From positions 186,001 through 250,000 of the forward strand of contig NZ_FQXJ01000007.1 of assembly GCF_900129935.1 (NCBI RefSeq): 64,000 nucleotides of DNA, read 5' to 3'. A program made the position numbers and the translations under genes. The notes beneath the pieces are model-generated. The model worked only from the letters and a program-made list of their open reading frames with translations. It searched no databases and was not told the DNA's origin. Origin of the DNA: Desulfosporosinus lacus DSM 15449 (GTDB taxonomy: Bacteria; Bacillota; Desulfitobacteriia; Desulfitobacteriales; Desulfitobacteriaceae). Shown piece after piece: positions 26,232 through 35,035 of the stretch. How positions within the stretch are numbered: the stretch's first letter is position 1; each line of letters opens with the position of its first letter.

Positions 26232-26294
26232 AAACGAGATATAAATAGACCCAAGCAAATTCTGGATTTGCTTGGGTCTATTTATATCTCGTTT
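26232..26294. terminator. 29-bp perfect hairpin after mqnBD
   Basis: 26232-26260 and 26266-26294 are exact reverse complements around the loop TCTGG. The core is AGACCCAAGCAAAT. It ends the mqnBD transcript but is about twice as long as usual terminator stems, with only short T runs after the core. Confidence 0.8.
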
Positions 26295-26376
26295 CAAACA
26301 GGATAATGTTTTGTTGGAATATTATACCATAAATATATTTCTTGCATATAGTAAAGTTAAGGAGGTGAGTTTCTAA

Positions 26377-26637
26377 ATGCATGGATGTAAACCAATCTGT
26401 TGCCCCCCGCAATATTGTGTTCGAGATTTTTACACTCAGCGAATGGTCCCAGTTATTCATCCTATTGTGAATATTAACCGTCAGAATATTATCGATGTTC
26501 CTCAGCATATTTATCAACAGACTACTAGAACCGTCGTTGTCGACCAAGGCTTTGCAGGCCAAGGTGTTCAAGGTCAAGGTTTCTTAGGCCAGGGTGTTCA
26601 AGGGTATCAAGGATACACTAATCGTCTCTTCTATTAA
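26377..26637 (+). CDS. CotD-like spore coat protein
   Basis: 86 residues. It starts MHGCKPICCPPQ and continues with VVPVIHP-like, His/Asn/Gln-rich segments (VPVIHPIVNINRQN, DVPQHIYQQ) similar to Bacillus CotD. The C-terminal third is a Gly-Gln repeat (GQGVQGQGFLGQGVQGYQGY). Coat proteins of this type are laid down by the mother cell. GGAGGTGA lies before ATG 26377; a terminator follows at once, so it is monocistronic. Confidence 0.82.
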   Translation: MHGCKPICCPPQYCVRDFYTQRMVPVIHPIVNINRQNIIDVPQHIYQQTTRTVVVDQGFAGQGVQGQGFLGQGVQGYQGYTNRLFY

Positions 26638-26646
26638 TTGTAAAAT

Positions 26647-26681
26647 ACAAGCCACGCTGAGCAAAGCGTGGCTTGTTATTT
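26647..26681 (+). terminator. Terminator of the coat protein gene
   Basis: ACAAGCCACGCT pairs exactly with AGCGTGGCTTGT around 6 nt, followed by TATTTT. Confidence 0.85.
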
Positions 26682-26853
26682 TGAGGCGTCTAGTATTAAT
26701 CTGACTGAAAGATTATAATAACTATGAATCTAAAGAATAATCGGACTCTTGTATAACCTCTTTTAAAGGAGATTACATAAAATTACAGGGAATTGAAGAA
26801 TGAAAGAGGAACGAACTTTCGAATGCAATCCTATAGAGAGGAAGTAGTGCAAA

Positions 26854-27756
26854 GTGATGACTAAAATTGAAAGAATAATGGCGGCTGTACGATTTGAGAA
26901 GGTGGATCGCCTCCCTAAAGGAGAGTTTCATCTTGAAGATGGTTTTATTGCAGAATTATTAAGTTTGAAAGAGAGCGTAACGTTTAAAGACAAAGTAGAG
27001 GCTTGTGAACTGTGTGGACTTGATGCGTTAGCTTTTTCCCCTGCATTGTCACAACAAGACAATGGACAGGTTTGGGAGGAACTTAAACTATGGAGAAAAG
27101 AGACGGATTTTTTTGTTTTTGCTATAATCGACGGCCCTTTTCAAGGAACTGCTAAGCTATTCACTTCGTTTACTGATTATTTGCTGGCAATTGCTAAATG
27201 TGACCCTGTAATACCTAAGCTTGTCGCTAAGTCTGTAGCTGCTAATATCGAACTTGGGTTAAATGCTATGGCTTCGGGGGCAAACGGAATAATCGTTGCG
27301 GACGATATAGCATATCAGAGTGGAACGTTTATATCCCCTGTGGCTCTGCGTAAGGACTTTTTCCCTGGCCTTGCAGAGCAAACAGAATTTTTCAGGGGCC
27401 AAAAGGCTCCAGTTTTCTTCCATGCGGATGGAGATTTATTGCGGGTATTAGATGATATTATTAATTTAGGTTTTAATGGCTTGCATTCCCTCGATTTTTC
27501 TTCCCTTGCTGATATAGCAAAGGTCAGAATGGCGACGGAAAATCGGCTCTGTCTAATGGGTGGATACGATCTGGGATGGTTTGCAGAGGAAAACAGGACT
27601 GAAAAAGTCTTGGAATTATTAACCGCAACTTCTATTGAGGGTATGGAGAGCGGATATATTTTTGGCAGCAGTGCGGGGATTCTGGGAAGTACTTTATCGG
27701 CTAAACAGGTATTAGACGTATATAAGTATGCGAGTAACCTCCCTGTAGGTATATAG
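26854..27756 (+). CDS. Uroporphyrinogen decarboxylase-family protein (methyltransferase-like)
   Basis: 300 residues with the URO-D/MtaA TIM-barrel pattern: ANGIIVADDIAY, PVFFHADGDL, GFNGLHSLDF and LCLMGGYDL. The N-terminal arginine motif of true HemE is absent. Relatives in anaerobes include MtaA/CmuA corrinoid methyltransferases and proteins of unknown function. It starts at GTG 26854 or ATG 26857, both behind GAGAGGAAG. A RACE-like corrinoid activator is encoded 14 kb away, which fits but does not prove a corrinoid role. Confidence 0.8.
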   Translation: MMTKIERIMAAVRFEKVDRLPKGEFHLEDGFIAELLSLKESVTFKDKVEACELCGLDALAFSPALSQQDNGQVWEELKLWRKETDFFVFAIIDGPFQGTAKLFTSFTDYLLAIAKCDPVIPKLVAKSVAANIELGLNAMASGANGIIVADDIAYQSGTFISPVALRKDFFPGLAEQTEFFRGQKAPVFFHADGDLLRVLDDIINLGFNGLHSLDFSSLADIAKVRMATENRLCLMGGYDLGWFAEENRTEKVLELLTATSIEGMESGYIFGSSAGILGSTLSAKQVLDVYKYASNLPVGI

Positions 27757-27825
27757 TATGAAATACATAAGGGGAAAAAACTCTAGACAATTACACAATA
27801 GTTAGTTAGAATGAATAATGTAGAA

Positions 27826-27849
27826 AACCTGTGAGCTGTTTCACAGGTT
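27826..27849 (+). other. 9-bp hairpin in the paaK leader
   Basis: AACCTGTGA pairs with TCACAGGTT around GCTGTT. No U-tract follows; it may be part of a regulatory leader that ends with the terminator at 27945. Confidence 0.5.
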
Positions 27850-27917
27850 GTAGCAAGGTAGAATTGGCAAGTGGATTAGGGTTGAGTCATATTAATAGAA
27901 TGGAAGGATGGCAGAAT

Positions 27918-27998
27918 ATGAAGCATTTTGCAATTGTTTGTGTAATAGCTATCCTTTCTTGTGGTAGCTATTTTTTGTTTTGTGAAAAGAGTTTTTAA
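27918..27998 (+). CDS. Possible 26-residue hydrophobic leader peptide
   Basis: ATG 27918 (GGAAGG 10 nt upstream) opens a 26-codon frame, MKHFAIVCVIAILSCGSYF then LFCEKSF, ending in TAA. It is hydrophobic with two or three Cys. The codons overlap a complete terminator stem-loop upstream of paaK, so it could be a leader peptide in an attenuator. Chance cannot be excluded. Confidence 0.3.
   Translation: MKHFAIVCVIAILSCGSYFLFCEKSF
27945..27980 (+). terminator. Terminator or attenuator upstream of paaK
   Basis: ATAGCTA-T-CC pairs with GG-TAGCTAT around 8 nt, followed by TTTTTTGTTTT. It lies 48 nt before the paaK start. Confidence 0.7.
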
Positions 27999-28027
27999 AT
28001 TTCCAAAGAAGCGAGGTTGGTTTTATC

Positions 28028-29335
28028 GTGATCTGGAATACTGAACAAGAATGTATGAGTCGCGGCCGGCTGGAAGAACTGCAACTGGAACGTCTGAAGT
28101 GGACAGTCAACAGGGTTTACAATAGGGTGCCTCATTATCGTGCGAAATTCGAAAAGTTAAGTATAACTCCTGAGAAGATCAAATCCTTAGTCGATCTAAA
28201 ATGCTTACCATTTACGACAAAGGACGATTTAAGGGGTAACTATCCTTTTGGTCTTTTCGCTGTTCCCCAGAGAGAAGTGGTACGGGTTCATGCCTCATCC
28301 GGAACGACTGGCCGTCCTGTGGTTGTCGGCTATACGGCTAATGATCTCAATACCTGGACGGATCTGACAGCGAGGATGGTCAGTCTGGCAGGGGTCACTT
28401 CGGAAGATGTTGCTCAAATAGCGTTTAACTATGGCCTCTTCACAGGAGGGTTTGGCCTCCATTACGGATTGGAGAGGGCCGGGGCCTTGGTAGTACCCGT
28501 TTCGGGAGGGAATACGGAAAGACAGCTCATGCTAATGCAAGATTTCGGTACTACTGTACTAATATCGACCCCGAGCTATTCCCTCTATATTGCAGAGGTT
28601 GCCGAGAAGATGGGTATTGATATTTCTTCATTGAAGCTAAAGATCGGGCTGTTCGGCGGTGAACCTTGGACGGAGGAAATGCGCAGCGAAATCGAATCCA
28701 GACTTCACATTCTTGCTACCGATAACTATGGCTTAAGTGAGGTCATGGGGCCAGGCGTTGCTGGGGAATGCGCTTGCAAATGCGGTCATCATATTGCTGA
28801 GGACCATTTTATCGTTGAGACGATTGACCCAGAGACGGGTGAAGTTCTTGAGCCGGGCCAGGAAGGCGAGTTAGTCTTTACTTCCTTGACTAAGGAAGCT
28901 TTCCCAGTGATCCGCTTTCGAACCAAGGACATTTCCCGCGTTACCCAGGATCCCTGCCAGTGTGGGCGAACCACGGCTCGAATGCGTAAGATTATCGGTC
29001 GAACAGATGATATGCTAATTATTCGCGGGGTCAATGTCTTCCCTTCTCAAATTGAAAGCGTTCTTATGACGATCGAAGGTATCGGTCCCCATTATGTCAT
29101 CAATGTCCACAGACGTAACTTTCTCGATGAGCTGGAAGTGGTGGTCGAGCTTACCCGTGAAGATTTACTCGAGCCTTATTCAAAGTTGGAGGACTTCTCC
29201 GGCTACATCCGCCAGAAGCTCCACAGTGTTCTTTCAATTAACGTTCGCTTGAAAATTGTCCAACCGGGTACCTTGGAACGGAGTGCAGGTAAAGCCAAGC
29301 GAGTCTTCGATTACCGCAACCAGACCGCTAAATAA
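28028..29335 (+). CDS. paaK: Phenylacetate-CoA ligase family protein
   Basis: 435 residues, the usual PaaK length. The AMP-binding motif SSGTTGRPVVVGYT and the adenylation core (NYGLSEVMGPG) are intact, as is the C-terminal domain after GRTDDMLIIRGVNVFPSQIE. Cysteines in GECACKCGHH and PCQCGR fit the zinc-like site found in clostridial members. The enzyme activates an aryl- or alkyl-acetate with ATP and CoA. GTG 28028 follows GAGG. No other phenylacetate genes are near, so in this anaerobe the acid could be phenylacetate, indoleacetate or another aromatic acid. Confidence 0.92.
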   Translation: MIWNTEQECMSRGRLEELQLERLKWTVNRVYNRVPHYRAKFEKLSITPEKIKSLVDLKCLPFTTKDDLRGNYPFGLFAVPQREVVRVHASSGTTGRPVVVGYTANDLNTWTDLTARMVSLAGVTSEDVAQIAFNYGLFTGGFGLHYGLERAGALVVPVSGGNTERQLMLMQDFGTTVLISTPSYSLYIAEVAEKMGIDISSLKLKIGLFGGEPWTEEMRSEIESRLHILATDNYGLSEVMGPGVAGECACKCGHHIAEDHFIVETIDPETGEVLEPGQEGELVFTSLTKEAFPVIRFRTKDISRVTQDPCQCGRTTARMRKIIGRTDDMLIIRGVNVFPSQIESVLMTIEGIGPHYVINVHRRNFLDELEVVVELTREDLLEPYSKLEDFSGYIRQKLHSVLSINVRLKIVQPGTLERSAGKAKRVFDYRNQTAK

Positions 29336-29381
29336 TATATGGTTATATTTGTCCTGCCTTAGAGCTGAGTGAATAGAGTTT

Positions 29382-29424
29382 GAAGAGTCCATGCCTTTAA
29401 AAATAAGGAGTGGACTCTTCTTTA
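29382..29424 (+). terminator. Terminator of paaK
   Basis: GAAGAGTCCA pairs with TGGACTCTTC around a 19-nt loop, then TTTAG. Confidence 0.75.
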
Positions 29425-29628
29425 GATAAGATAATTAGTATATTCTCACAATTACACATGATGAAAGTGTTATAATAACTAACGGAGCACCTTCTGAGGA
29501 CTTATTTTAAAGTAGAATAACTTTAAATATATGTGTTTAGTAACTGATTGGTATGGTATTATCTCTTAAGGACTTTGCAGATGTAAAAGGATGCGGGTTA
29601 TACAGTGAGGAGGCAATTTGGGGCAAAA

Positions 29629-30489
29629 ATGACTATAAGAGCTTATGTAAGTTTAAGGCAAAAGGCTATCGCGGAGGTACTTGATTTAGAAGGGATTTGT
29701 ATTGACCATGATAGCCTTAGAGGAAGCGTATTTTTAGATTCGTCATTGAACATCAATCAACAGATTAAAAGTTTTTTCCTGCTCTATAAAAATGGCAAGT
29801 TAATAAGTATGTTATCTATGTTTATCCCGACAAAAAATGAGGCAGAGATTACTGCCTACACTCTGCCAAAGTTTAGAGGAAAAGGATACTTCAAGTCATT
29901 ATTAGGAAAAGCAGTTGAAGAATTAAGAGCATTTGATATTCCCGAACTTCTATTTGTATGCGAAAGCCCATCAATTTCGGGTAAACGGGTAATTGATGCT
30001 CTCAATGCTGATTATGATCATACTGAGTATTTTATGAGATTTGATAGGGCGAGTTATACTCGTCTTAATAGGTATCGCTTAATTCTGTTAAAGGCAGTGC
30101 AAGAGGATCTTGAAAAGGCGATTGCCGCTAATATGAAGGTGTTCGACGACAGCCGTGAAGAATCTAAGAGCCTAATTGAAAACTGCTTCTTATCGGATAC
30201 AAGGGAACAATATCTTGCGGTTTTGGATGATGAGATTATTGGTATAGCTTCTGTGAATTTAGAGGAAGAAGATGTGACGATATTTGGATTCGGTATTGTA
30301 CCTGAATATCGCAGCAAGGGGTACGGGAAAGAACTGCTTCACCTTATTGTAGATGACTTATTGCAAAGAGGAAGATCGGATATCACAATTGACGTCAATA
30401 ACGAAAATGCCAATGCCATAGAGCTTTATCAAAAGACTGGTTTTCATATAGAAGCAACTTATGAGTATTATCGCAAAAAAAGCGGATAA
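29629..30489 (+). CDS. Tandem-GNAT acetyltransferase
   Basis: About 286 residues with two GNAT-like halves. The first has FRGKGYFKSLLGKA (acetyl-CoA loop) and the second YRSKGYGKELLHL followed by NANAIELYQKTGF. The second domain is complete; the first may be a binding partner. Target unknown. I prefer ATG 29629; GAGGAGG is 15 nt upstream, which is far, and GTG 29605, upstream of that site, is the alternative. It has its own terminator. Confidence 0.82.
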   Translation: MTIRAYVSLRQKAIAEVLDLEGICIDHDSLRGSVFLDSSLNINQQIKSFFLLYKNGKLISMLSMFIPTKNEAEITAYTLPKFRGKGYFKSLLGKAVEELRAFDIPELLFVCESPSISGKRVIDALNADYDHTEYFMRFDRASYTRLNRYRLILLKAVQEDLEKAIAANMKVFDDSREESKSLIENCFLSDTREQYLAVLDDEIIGIASVNLEEEDVTIFGFGIVPEYRSKGYGKELLHLIVDDLLQRGRSDITIDVNNENANAIELYQKTGFHIEATYEYYRKKSG

Positions 30490-30593
30490 AATTTCAAGAG
30501 GTGAAGTATTCAGCTATTTGTCAACGCATTAGGTTATGGTGATTATGCAACTATTTTTTATGAAGACTTTTAAAGTTTATATAACATCTATAC

Positions 30594-30635
30594 AGATAAG
30601 CAGGGATTATTATTAATTCATGCTTATCTTTTTTA
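30594..30635 (+). terminator. Terminator of the tandem-GNAT gene
   Basis: AGATAAGCA pairs with TGCTTATCT around an 18-nt loop, followed by TTTTTT. Confidence 0.8.
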
Positions 30636-30777
30636 TTTGTAATAATTATTAATACGGCAATTTGGCAGATCTTGCTTTTAGCTAGCAATTAGGGGGGGCA
30701 TATAAACAATGAAAAAGGGATGCAATCAGGTGACCAAAGTGAGTTGCAAATCTTAGTTGGGGTGTTGTTATGTAAAA

Positions 30778-30817
30778 TGTCGTATTTATACAATCAAGTT
30801 GTAGTAATAATGCGACA
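30778..30817 (+). promoter_or_regulatory. Imperfect dyad, candidate upstream activator site
   Basis: TGTCG...CGACA encloses TACAA...TTGTA. It lies about 140-180 bp upstream of the sigma-54 promoter, where enhancer-binding activators normally bind. The rest of the gap (30640-30950) shows nothing else clear. Confidence 0.4.
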
Positions 30818-30952
30818 ATTCTTAAGGATTAGCTATTAAGGATTAATAAACACCAACGAATTAGTAACTTAACATAGAAAAAATTAACTGATTATTAAGC
30901 AAATTGGGTCTTCTCGGATTTTTATGATAATTGACCGCTATCTATTGATGAT

Positions 30953-30970
30953 TTGGTATGGATCTTGCTT
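30953..30970 (+). promoter_or_regulatory. Sigma-54 (-24/-12) promoter of the beta-oxidation operon
   Basis: TTGGTATGGATCTTGCTT has GG at 30955 and GC at 30967, exactly 12 bp apart, matching the TGGCAC-N5-TTGCW pattern apart from TAT for CAC. It lies 114 bp before the thiolase ATG, and a sigma-54 activator is encoded at the end of the cluster. Confidence 0.75.
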
Positions 30971-31083
30971 ATATTTCGAACCAGAGGGAATTTATCTACA
31001 CAATAATATGGGGTGTTGGAAGTAAACGGTGTTGGGATTTATCCTCGAGTTTGAGACTTAGAAACAATAAGGAGGTTATTCAA

Positions 31084-32277
31084 ATGTATTCAAAAGCTTA
31101 TATTCCCTATGGTGGTTATTACAGTACACCTTTTGTTCGGTGGCAGGGGAGTTTGCAAAATGAACATGCCGTTGAACTGGCTGCGTCGACCACTAAAAAG
31201 TGGCTGGCGACAAAAGAAATTGATCCAAAGATATTCGAATATCTTGTTTTTGGTAAAACCATTGGTCAACTGCATACTTTTTACGATGGTCCATGGGCGG
31301 CAGCTCTAATGGGAGCCCCAAATATTACTGGAATGCATATTACTCAGGCCTGCTCGACTTCCACGACTGTTTTAAATCAAGCGGCAATATCTATCGAAGC
31401 AGGTCTCTACGAAACCTCATTTTGCATGCTCACAGACCGTACTTCTAATGGTCCTTTCACAGTTTGGCCTAATCCAAAGGGTCCAGGCGGCGAATTGATT
31501 GCGGAAAGTTGGCTGATGGATAACTTCGCCAATGACCCTTGGGCCGGAGCAGCCATGATTCAGACTGCGGAAAACGTGGTCCAAAAAGTTGGCGGGATTA
31601 CCAAGGAAGACGTAGACAGGGTTACGGCTAGACGGTACGAGCAATATCAGGATGCTTTGGCTAATGATCGGGCGTTCCAAAAACGTTATATGGTCTCCGC
31701 AGAATATAAAATAAGCAAAAAGAAAACGGGCCAAGTTAAAACCGATGAAGGCATTACACCCACAACTTTTGAAAGTTTGACTCCACTAAAACCAGTTATT
31801 CCAGGCGGAGTACACTCATTTGGTGCTCAAACCCACCCGGCTGATGGTAACTGCGGTCTTATTGTAACAACAAAAGATAAAGCTCGTGAACTGAGCTCAG
31901 ATAAAAACATCGAAGTTCAGATCCTTTCCTATGGTTATGCCCGTGCAGAGAAGGCTCATATGGCAGCAGCAGTAGTTCCGGCATCCCAAATGGCGTTAGA
32001 TAAAGCAGGTATCTGTGTCAAGGACTTAAAATCAATCAAATCGCACAATCCATTTACGGCCAATGATTTATACATGGCTAACGTAATGGGTCTTGATGTC
32101 ATGAACATGAATAATTATGGATGTTCTCTTGTTTATGGGCATCCTCAAGGACCCACTGCCGGTCGGGGAATTATAGAAATGATTGAAGAACTGGCTATTC
32201 TAGGCGGTGGTTATGGTCTATTCACAGGATGTGCAGCTGGCGACACCGGTGCTGCTCTCGTTATCAGGGTTTCTTAA
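31084..32277 (+). CDS. Thiolase family acetyl-CoA C-acyltransferase
   Basis: 397 residues from ATG 31084 (AAGGAGG 9 nt upstream). The frame is open further upstream but that part overlaps the promoter. The nucleophile Cys90 lies in ACSTSTTV; HNPFTAND, GHPQGPTAGR (His) and GCAAGDTGA (second Cys) complete the thiolase site, with NEAF replaced by HNPF. It cleaves a 3-ketoacyl-CoA, or condenses acetyl-CoA. First gene of a five-step set, so a degradative role on short acyl-CoA is likely. Confidence 0.88.
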   Translation: MYSKAYIPYGGYYSTPFVRWQGSLQNEHAVELAASTTKKWLATKEIDPKIFEYLVFGKTIGQLHTFYDGPWAAALMGAPNITGMHITQACSTSTTVLNQAAISIEAGLYETSFCMLTDRTSNGPFTVWPNPKGPGGELIAESWLMDNFANDPWAGAAMIQTAENVVQKVGGITKEDVDRVTARRYEQYQDALANDRAFQKRYMVSAEYKISKKKTGQVKTDEGITPTTFESLTPLKPVIPGGVHSFGAQTHPADGNCGLIVTTKDKARELSSDKNIEVQILSYGYARAEKAHMAAAVVPASQMALDKAGICVKDLKSIKSHNPFTANDLYMANVMGLDVMNMNNYGCSLVYGHPQGPTAGRGIIEMIEELAILGGGYGLFTGCAAGDTGAALVIRVS

Positions 32278-32310
32278 CTTGGGAAGAAACCCTGTGTAAC
32301 GCTATAAAAA

Positions 32311-32332
32311 GGGGCTAATTCAAGAATTCCCC
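32311..32332 (+). other. Intra-operon hairpin
   Basis: GGGG-AATT pairs with AATT-CCCC around CAAG between the thiolase and CoA transferase genes. It may tune relative transcript levels; no strong U-tract. Confidence 0.45.
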
Positions 32333-32365
32333 TCATTTATAAATAGCATGAAAGGAAGTGAAAAT

Positions 32366-33946
32366 ATGCCTAAAATCATTGAATCTGAAGAGATACGAAA
32401 GTATGTAAAGGATGGGCACACCATTTATACTACAGGCTTCGGGTTAGGAGGCTTTGCGGAAGAAGTGGCTGTCGGCATTAGAGAAAGTTTTCTTGAAACC
32501 GGTCATCCTCGTGATTTAACACTCTATTACGCTACAGGCGTCGGGAACTTCAAAGATCGCGGGGTTGCTCATTTTGCTCTTGAGGGACTCTTGAAGAGAT
32601 TGGTAGCGGGACATTTTGCAGTTGCCGGACCAGCAATAACCAAACTTGTCATGGAAAATAAGCTAGAAGCCTATACGCTACCTCAGGGCGTGTTTGTGAC
32701 GATGTCACGCAATATAGCCAGTAGGCGTCCAGGTATCTTGTCTAAAGTCGGCTTAGGTACCTTTATTGATCCGAGGATTGTTGGAGGGAAGCTTAACCAG
32801 AAAGCCATAGATAGTGAGGATCTCGTGGAACTCATAGAGTTTAAAAACGAGGAGTGGCTTCATTACAAACTACCGAAGCTTGACGTTGTCCTTGTCCGGG
32901 GTTCGGTGGCAGATGAACGTGGTAATATCTCGGATTATCGGGAAGGGGTTTCTGTTGAGGGTTTATCAGCGGCCATGGCAGCGAAAGCTTGTGGGGGGAT
33001 CGTCATAGCCCAGGTGGAACATTTAGTAAAAGCAGGAACACTACATGCTAAGCAGGTGTGTATTCCGGGTATCCTAGTTGATTATGTACTTGTTGCTAAG
33101 CCTGAGTGGCATTATCAAACCATGTGTACGTATTTTAACCCAGCCTTTACAGGGGAAATAAAACTAGCGGTTGATTCAATGTCAGTCAATGCGATGAAAT
33201 TGGATGATCGAAAAGTCGTATGCAGGAGAGCGGCTATGGAATTAAAACCGGATGTCGTCGTCAATCTAGGGATAGGGATGCCGGATGGTGTGTCAAAGAT
33301 TTGCGCAGAGGAAAAGGTTGCGGACCAAGTGTGCCTGACAACGGAATCAGGTGCGATTGGCGGCATGCCAGCACCAGGCTTAGATTTCGGTCATTCTGTA
33401 AATGCGGAAAGTATTATTGGAACAGCTTTTCAATTTGATTTTTATGATGGGGGCGGCCTTGATATCGGATTTTTGGGAATGGGACAGGTTGATGTTTTTG
33501 GTAATGTCAACGTTAGCCAGTTCGGTGGGAGGCCAATTGGAGCAGGAGGGTTTATTAACATAACGCAAAATACTAAAAACGTTGTGTTTTGTGGAACCTT
33601 TACTGACGGAGCCGAATTGGAAATTGTCGAGGGTGAATTGATGATCGTGAAAGAGGGAAAAAGAAAAAAGTTCGTAACCGATGTAGAACAAATCACCTTC
33701 AGCGGGAAGTATGCCGTGAAGGATGGACAATTGGTTTTATATGTCACAGAACGGGCCGTTTTCCAACTTACGGCGGAAGGCTTGGAGCTGATTGAAATCG
33801 CGCCTGGGGTTAACCTGGAAAAGGACATTTTGGAGTTGATGGATTTCAAACCGATTATCAAAGATGTAAAACCAATGCCACCGGAGATATTCCAAGAAAA
33901 ATGGGGAAGGTTGGCTGAAATTCTCCAATCCAAAGGTAGTATTTAG
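32366..33946 (+). CDS. Family I acyl-CoA:carboxylate CoA-transferase (alpha-beta fusion)
   Basis: 526 residues from ATG 32366 (AAAGGAAGTG upstream). Both halves of a family I CoA transferase are fused, as in propionate CoA-transferase and YdiF. The catalytic glutamate is about E327 in TTESGAIGGMPAPG. It moves CoA between acetoacetyl-, acetyl- or butyryl-CoA and free acids, which would activate a short fatty acid or release acetate without spending ATP. Its place between thiolase and 3-hydroxyacyl-CoA dehydrogenase supports butyrate or ketone metabolism. Confidence 0.9.
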   Translation: MPKIIESEEIRKYVKDGHTIYTTGFGLGGFAEEVAVGIRESFLETGHPRDLTLYYATGVGNFKDRGVAHFALEGLLKRLVAGHFAVAGPAITKLVMENKLEAYTLPQGVFVTMSRNIASRRPGILSKVGLGTFIDPRIVGGKLNQKAIDSEDLVELIEFKNEEWLHYKLPKLDVVLVRGSVADERGNISDYREGVSVEGLSAAMAAKACGGIVIAQVEHLVKAGTLHAKQVCIPGILVDYVLVAKPEWHYQTMCTYFNPAFTGEIKLAVDSMSVNAMKLDDRKVVCRRAAMELKPDVVVNLGIGMPDGVSKICAEEKVADQVCLTTESGAIGGMPAPGLDFGHSVNAESIIGTAFQFDFYDGGGLDIGFLGMGQVDVFGNVNVSQFGGRPIGAGGFINITQNTKNVVFCGTFTDGAELEIVEGELMIVKEGKRKKFVTDVEQITFSGKYAVKDGQLVLYVTERAVFQLTAEGLELIEIAPGVNLEKDILELMDFKPIIKDVKPMPPEIFQEKWGRLAEILQSKGSI

Positions 33947-33975
33947 GAGCTTTCTAAAGAGGAGTCTGATTAACG

Positions 33976-34092
33976 ATGATGACACGAATAGAGACTCTAA
34001 GCCTTCAACGAGAAGCGGTTTTATTAAATTTGACAGAAAAAAGAGAAAACCGCGTGAGATTACTGACAGCACTAATGGATATTGGTGATTAA
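33976..34092 (+). CDS. Possible 38-residue protein
   Basis: ATG 33976 follows GAGGAG by 11 nt and opens a 38-codon frame, MMTRIETLSLQREAVLLNLT then EKRENRV and LLTALMDIGD, predicted fully helical and charged. It fills the space between the CoA transferase and hbd in the operon. No homologue recognised. Could be a real small protein or chance. Confidence 0.35.
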   Translation: MMTRIETLSLQREAVLLNLTEKRENRVRLLTALMDIGD

Positions 34093-34161
34093 CTTGAAGA
34101 AATTGGGAAAGCGGGAGAATCGGAAAAATCATGTAAGAATTAGAAAATATAGGAGGTACTG

Positions 34162-35031
34162 ATGATGAGAATTAAGAAAATTGGAGTTTTAGGTGCTGGT
34201 TCAATGGGGGGCGGAATTGCTCATTTGGCAGCAATAAAAGGGTTTGAGGTGATACTATGTGATGTGGAACAGAAGTTTGGCGAAGGCGCAGTTAAGCGTA
34301 TAGCTGGCTTTATGGATAAGAGCATCGAAAAGCAGAAAATGACATTCGAAGAAAAAGATGCAGTATTAAAGAGGATCACGATCACGACTAAAATAGAGGA
34401 CTTTGCGTCTGTTGATATGGTAATTGAAGCCATTTTTGAAGATATGGAAGTTAAGAAGAGTGCTTTTGAAAAACTGGATAAGATTTGTGGTCCTGAAACA
34501 ATCTTTGGCTCGAATACGTCCTCCATGTCAATTACTGCATTAGCCTCAGCAACCTCCCGCCCGGATAAGGTGGTTGGACTGCACTTCTTTAATCCACCTC
34601 TGATTATGCGCTTGGTAGAAGTGATCAGAGGTTATTACACTAGTGATGAGACCGTAAAGTTGGCCTCAGAGGCTTCACTAGGTTTAGGCAAGACCCCAGT
34701 GGTGGTTAAGAAGGACACACCAGGTTTTATCGTAAATCGCATCATGATGCCTCAATTCCTAGAAGCCATTCGCATCGTAGAAGAAGGTATAGCCACCCCT
34801 GAAGATATAGACACTGCTGTTAAACTAGGTCTAAACTATCCAATGGGTCCCTTCGAACTCATGGACTTTACCGGCGTAGAAATCTCAGTTCATGTAGCAG
34901 ATTATTTATTTAATGAATCAAAAGACATTAAATGGAATCCTCCGCAGACTATAAAAGCAATAGTACGGGCTGGACGCCTTGGCAAGAAGACTGGTGCTGG
35001 TTGGTTTGATTACAAAAGTAAAGGAGTGTGA
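34162..35031 (+). CDS. hbd: 3-hydroxyacyl-CoA (3-hydroxybutyryl-CoA) dehydrogenase
   Basis: 289 residues, full length. The NAD-binding loop is GAGSMGGG near residue 12; HFFNPP carries the catalytic His of the HxFxPA-type motif, and the C-terminal domain has GLNYPMGPFELMDFTG. It oxidises (S)-3-hydroxyacyl-CoA to the 3-keto form, or the reverse. AGGAGG lies 5 nt before ATG 34162; ATG 34165 is equally possible. It is followed 4 nt later by the crotonase. Confidence 0.94.
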   Translation: MMRIKKIGVLGAGSMGGGIAHLAAIKGFEVILCDVEQKFGEGAVKRIAGFMDKSIEKQKMTFEEKDAVLKRITITTKIEDFASVDMVIEAIFEDMEVKKSAFEKLDKICGPETIFGSNTSSMSITALASATSRPDKVVGLHFFNPPLIMRLVEVIRGYYTSDETVKLASEASLGLGKTPVVVKKDTPGFIVNRIMMPQFLEAIRIVEEGIATPEDIDTAVKLGLNYPMGPFELMDFTGVEISVHVADYLFNESKDIKWNPPQTIKAIVRAGRLGKKTGAGWFDYKSKGV

Positions 35032-35035
35032 TTTC

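Noticed and set aside
27826-27980. T-box leader before paaK
   Set aside because: The conserved T-box core (AGGGTGGNACCGCG) is absent.
30657-30674. A second sigma-54 promoter, TTGGCAGATCTTGCTT
   Set aside because: GG and GC are separated by 8 nt instead of 10, which sigma-54 does not tolerate well.
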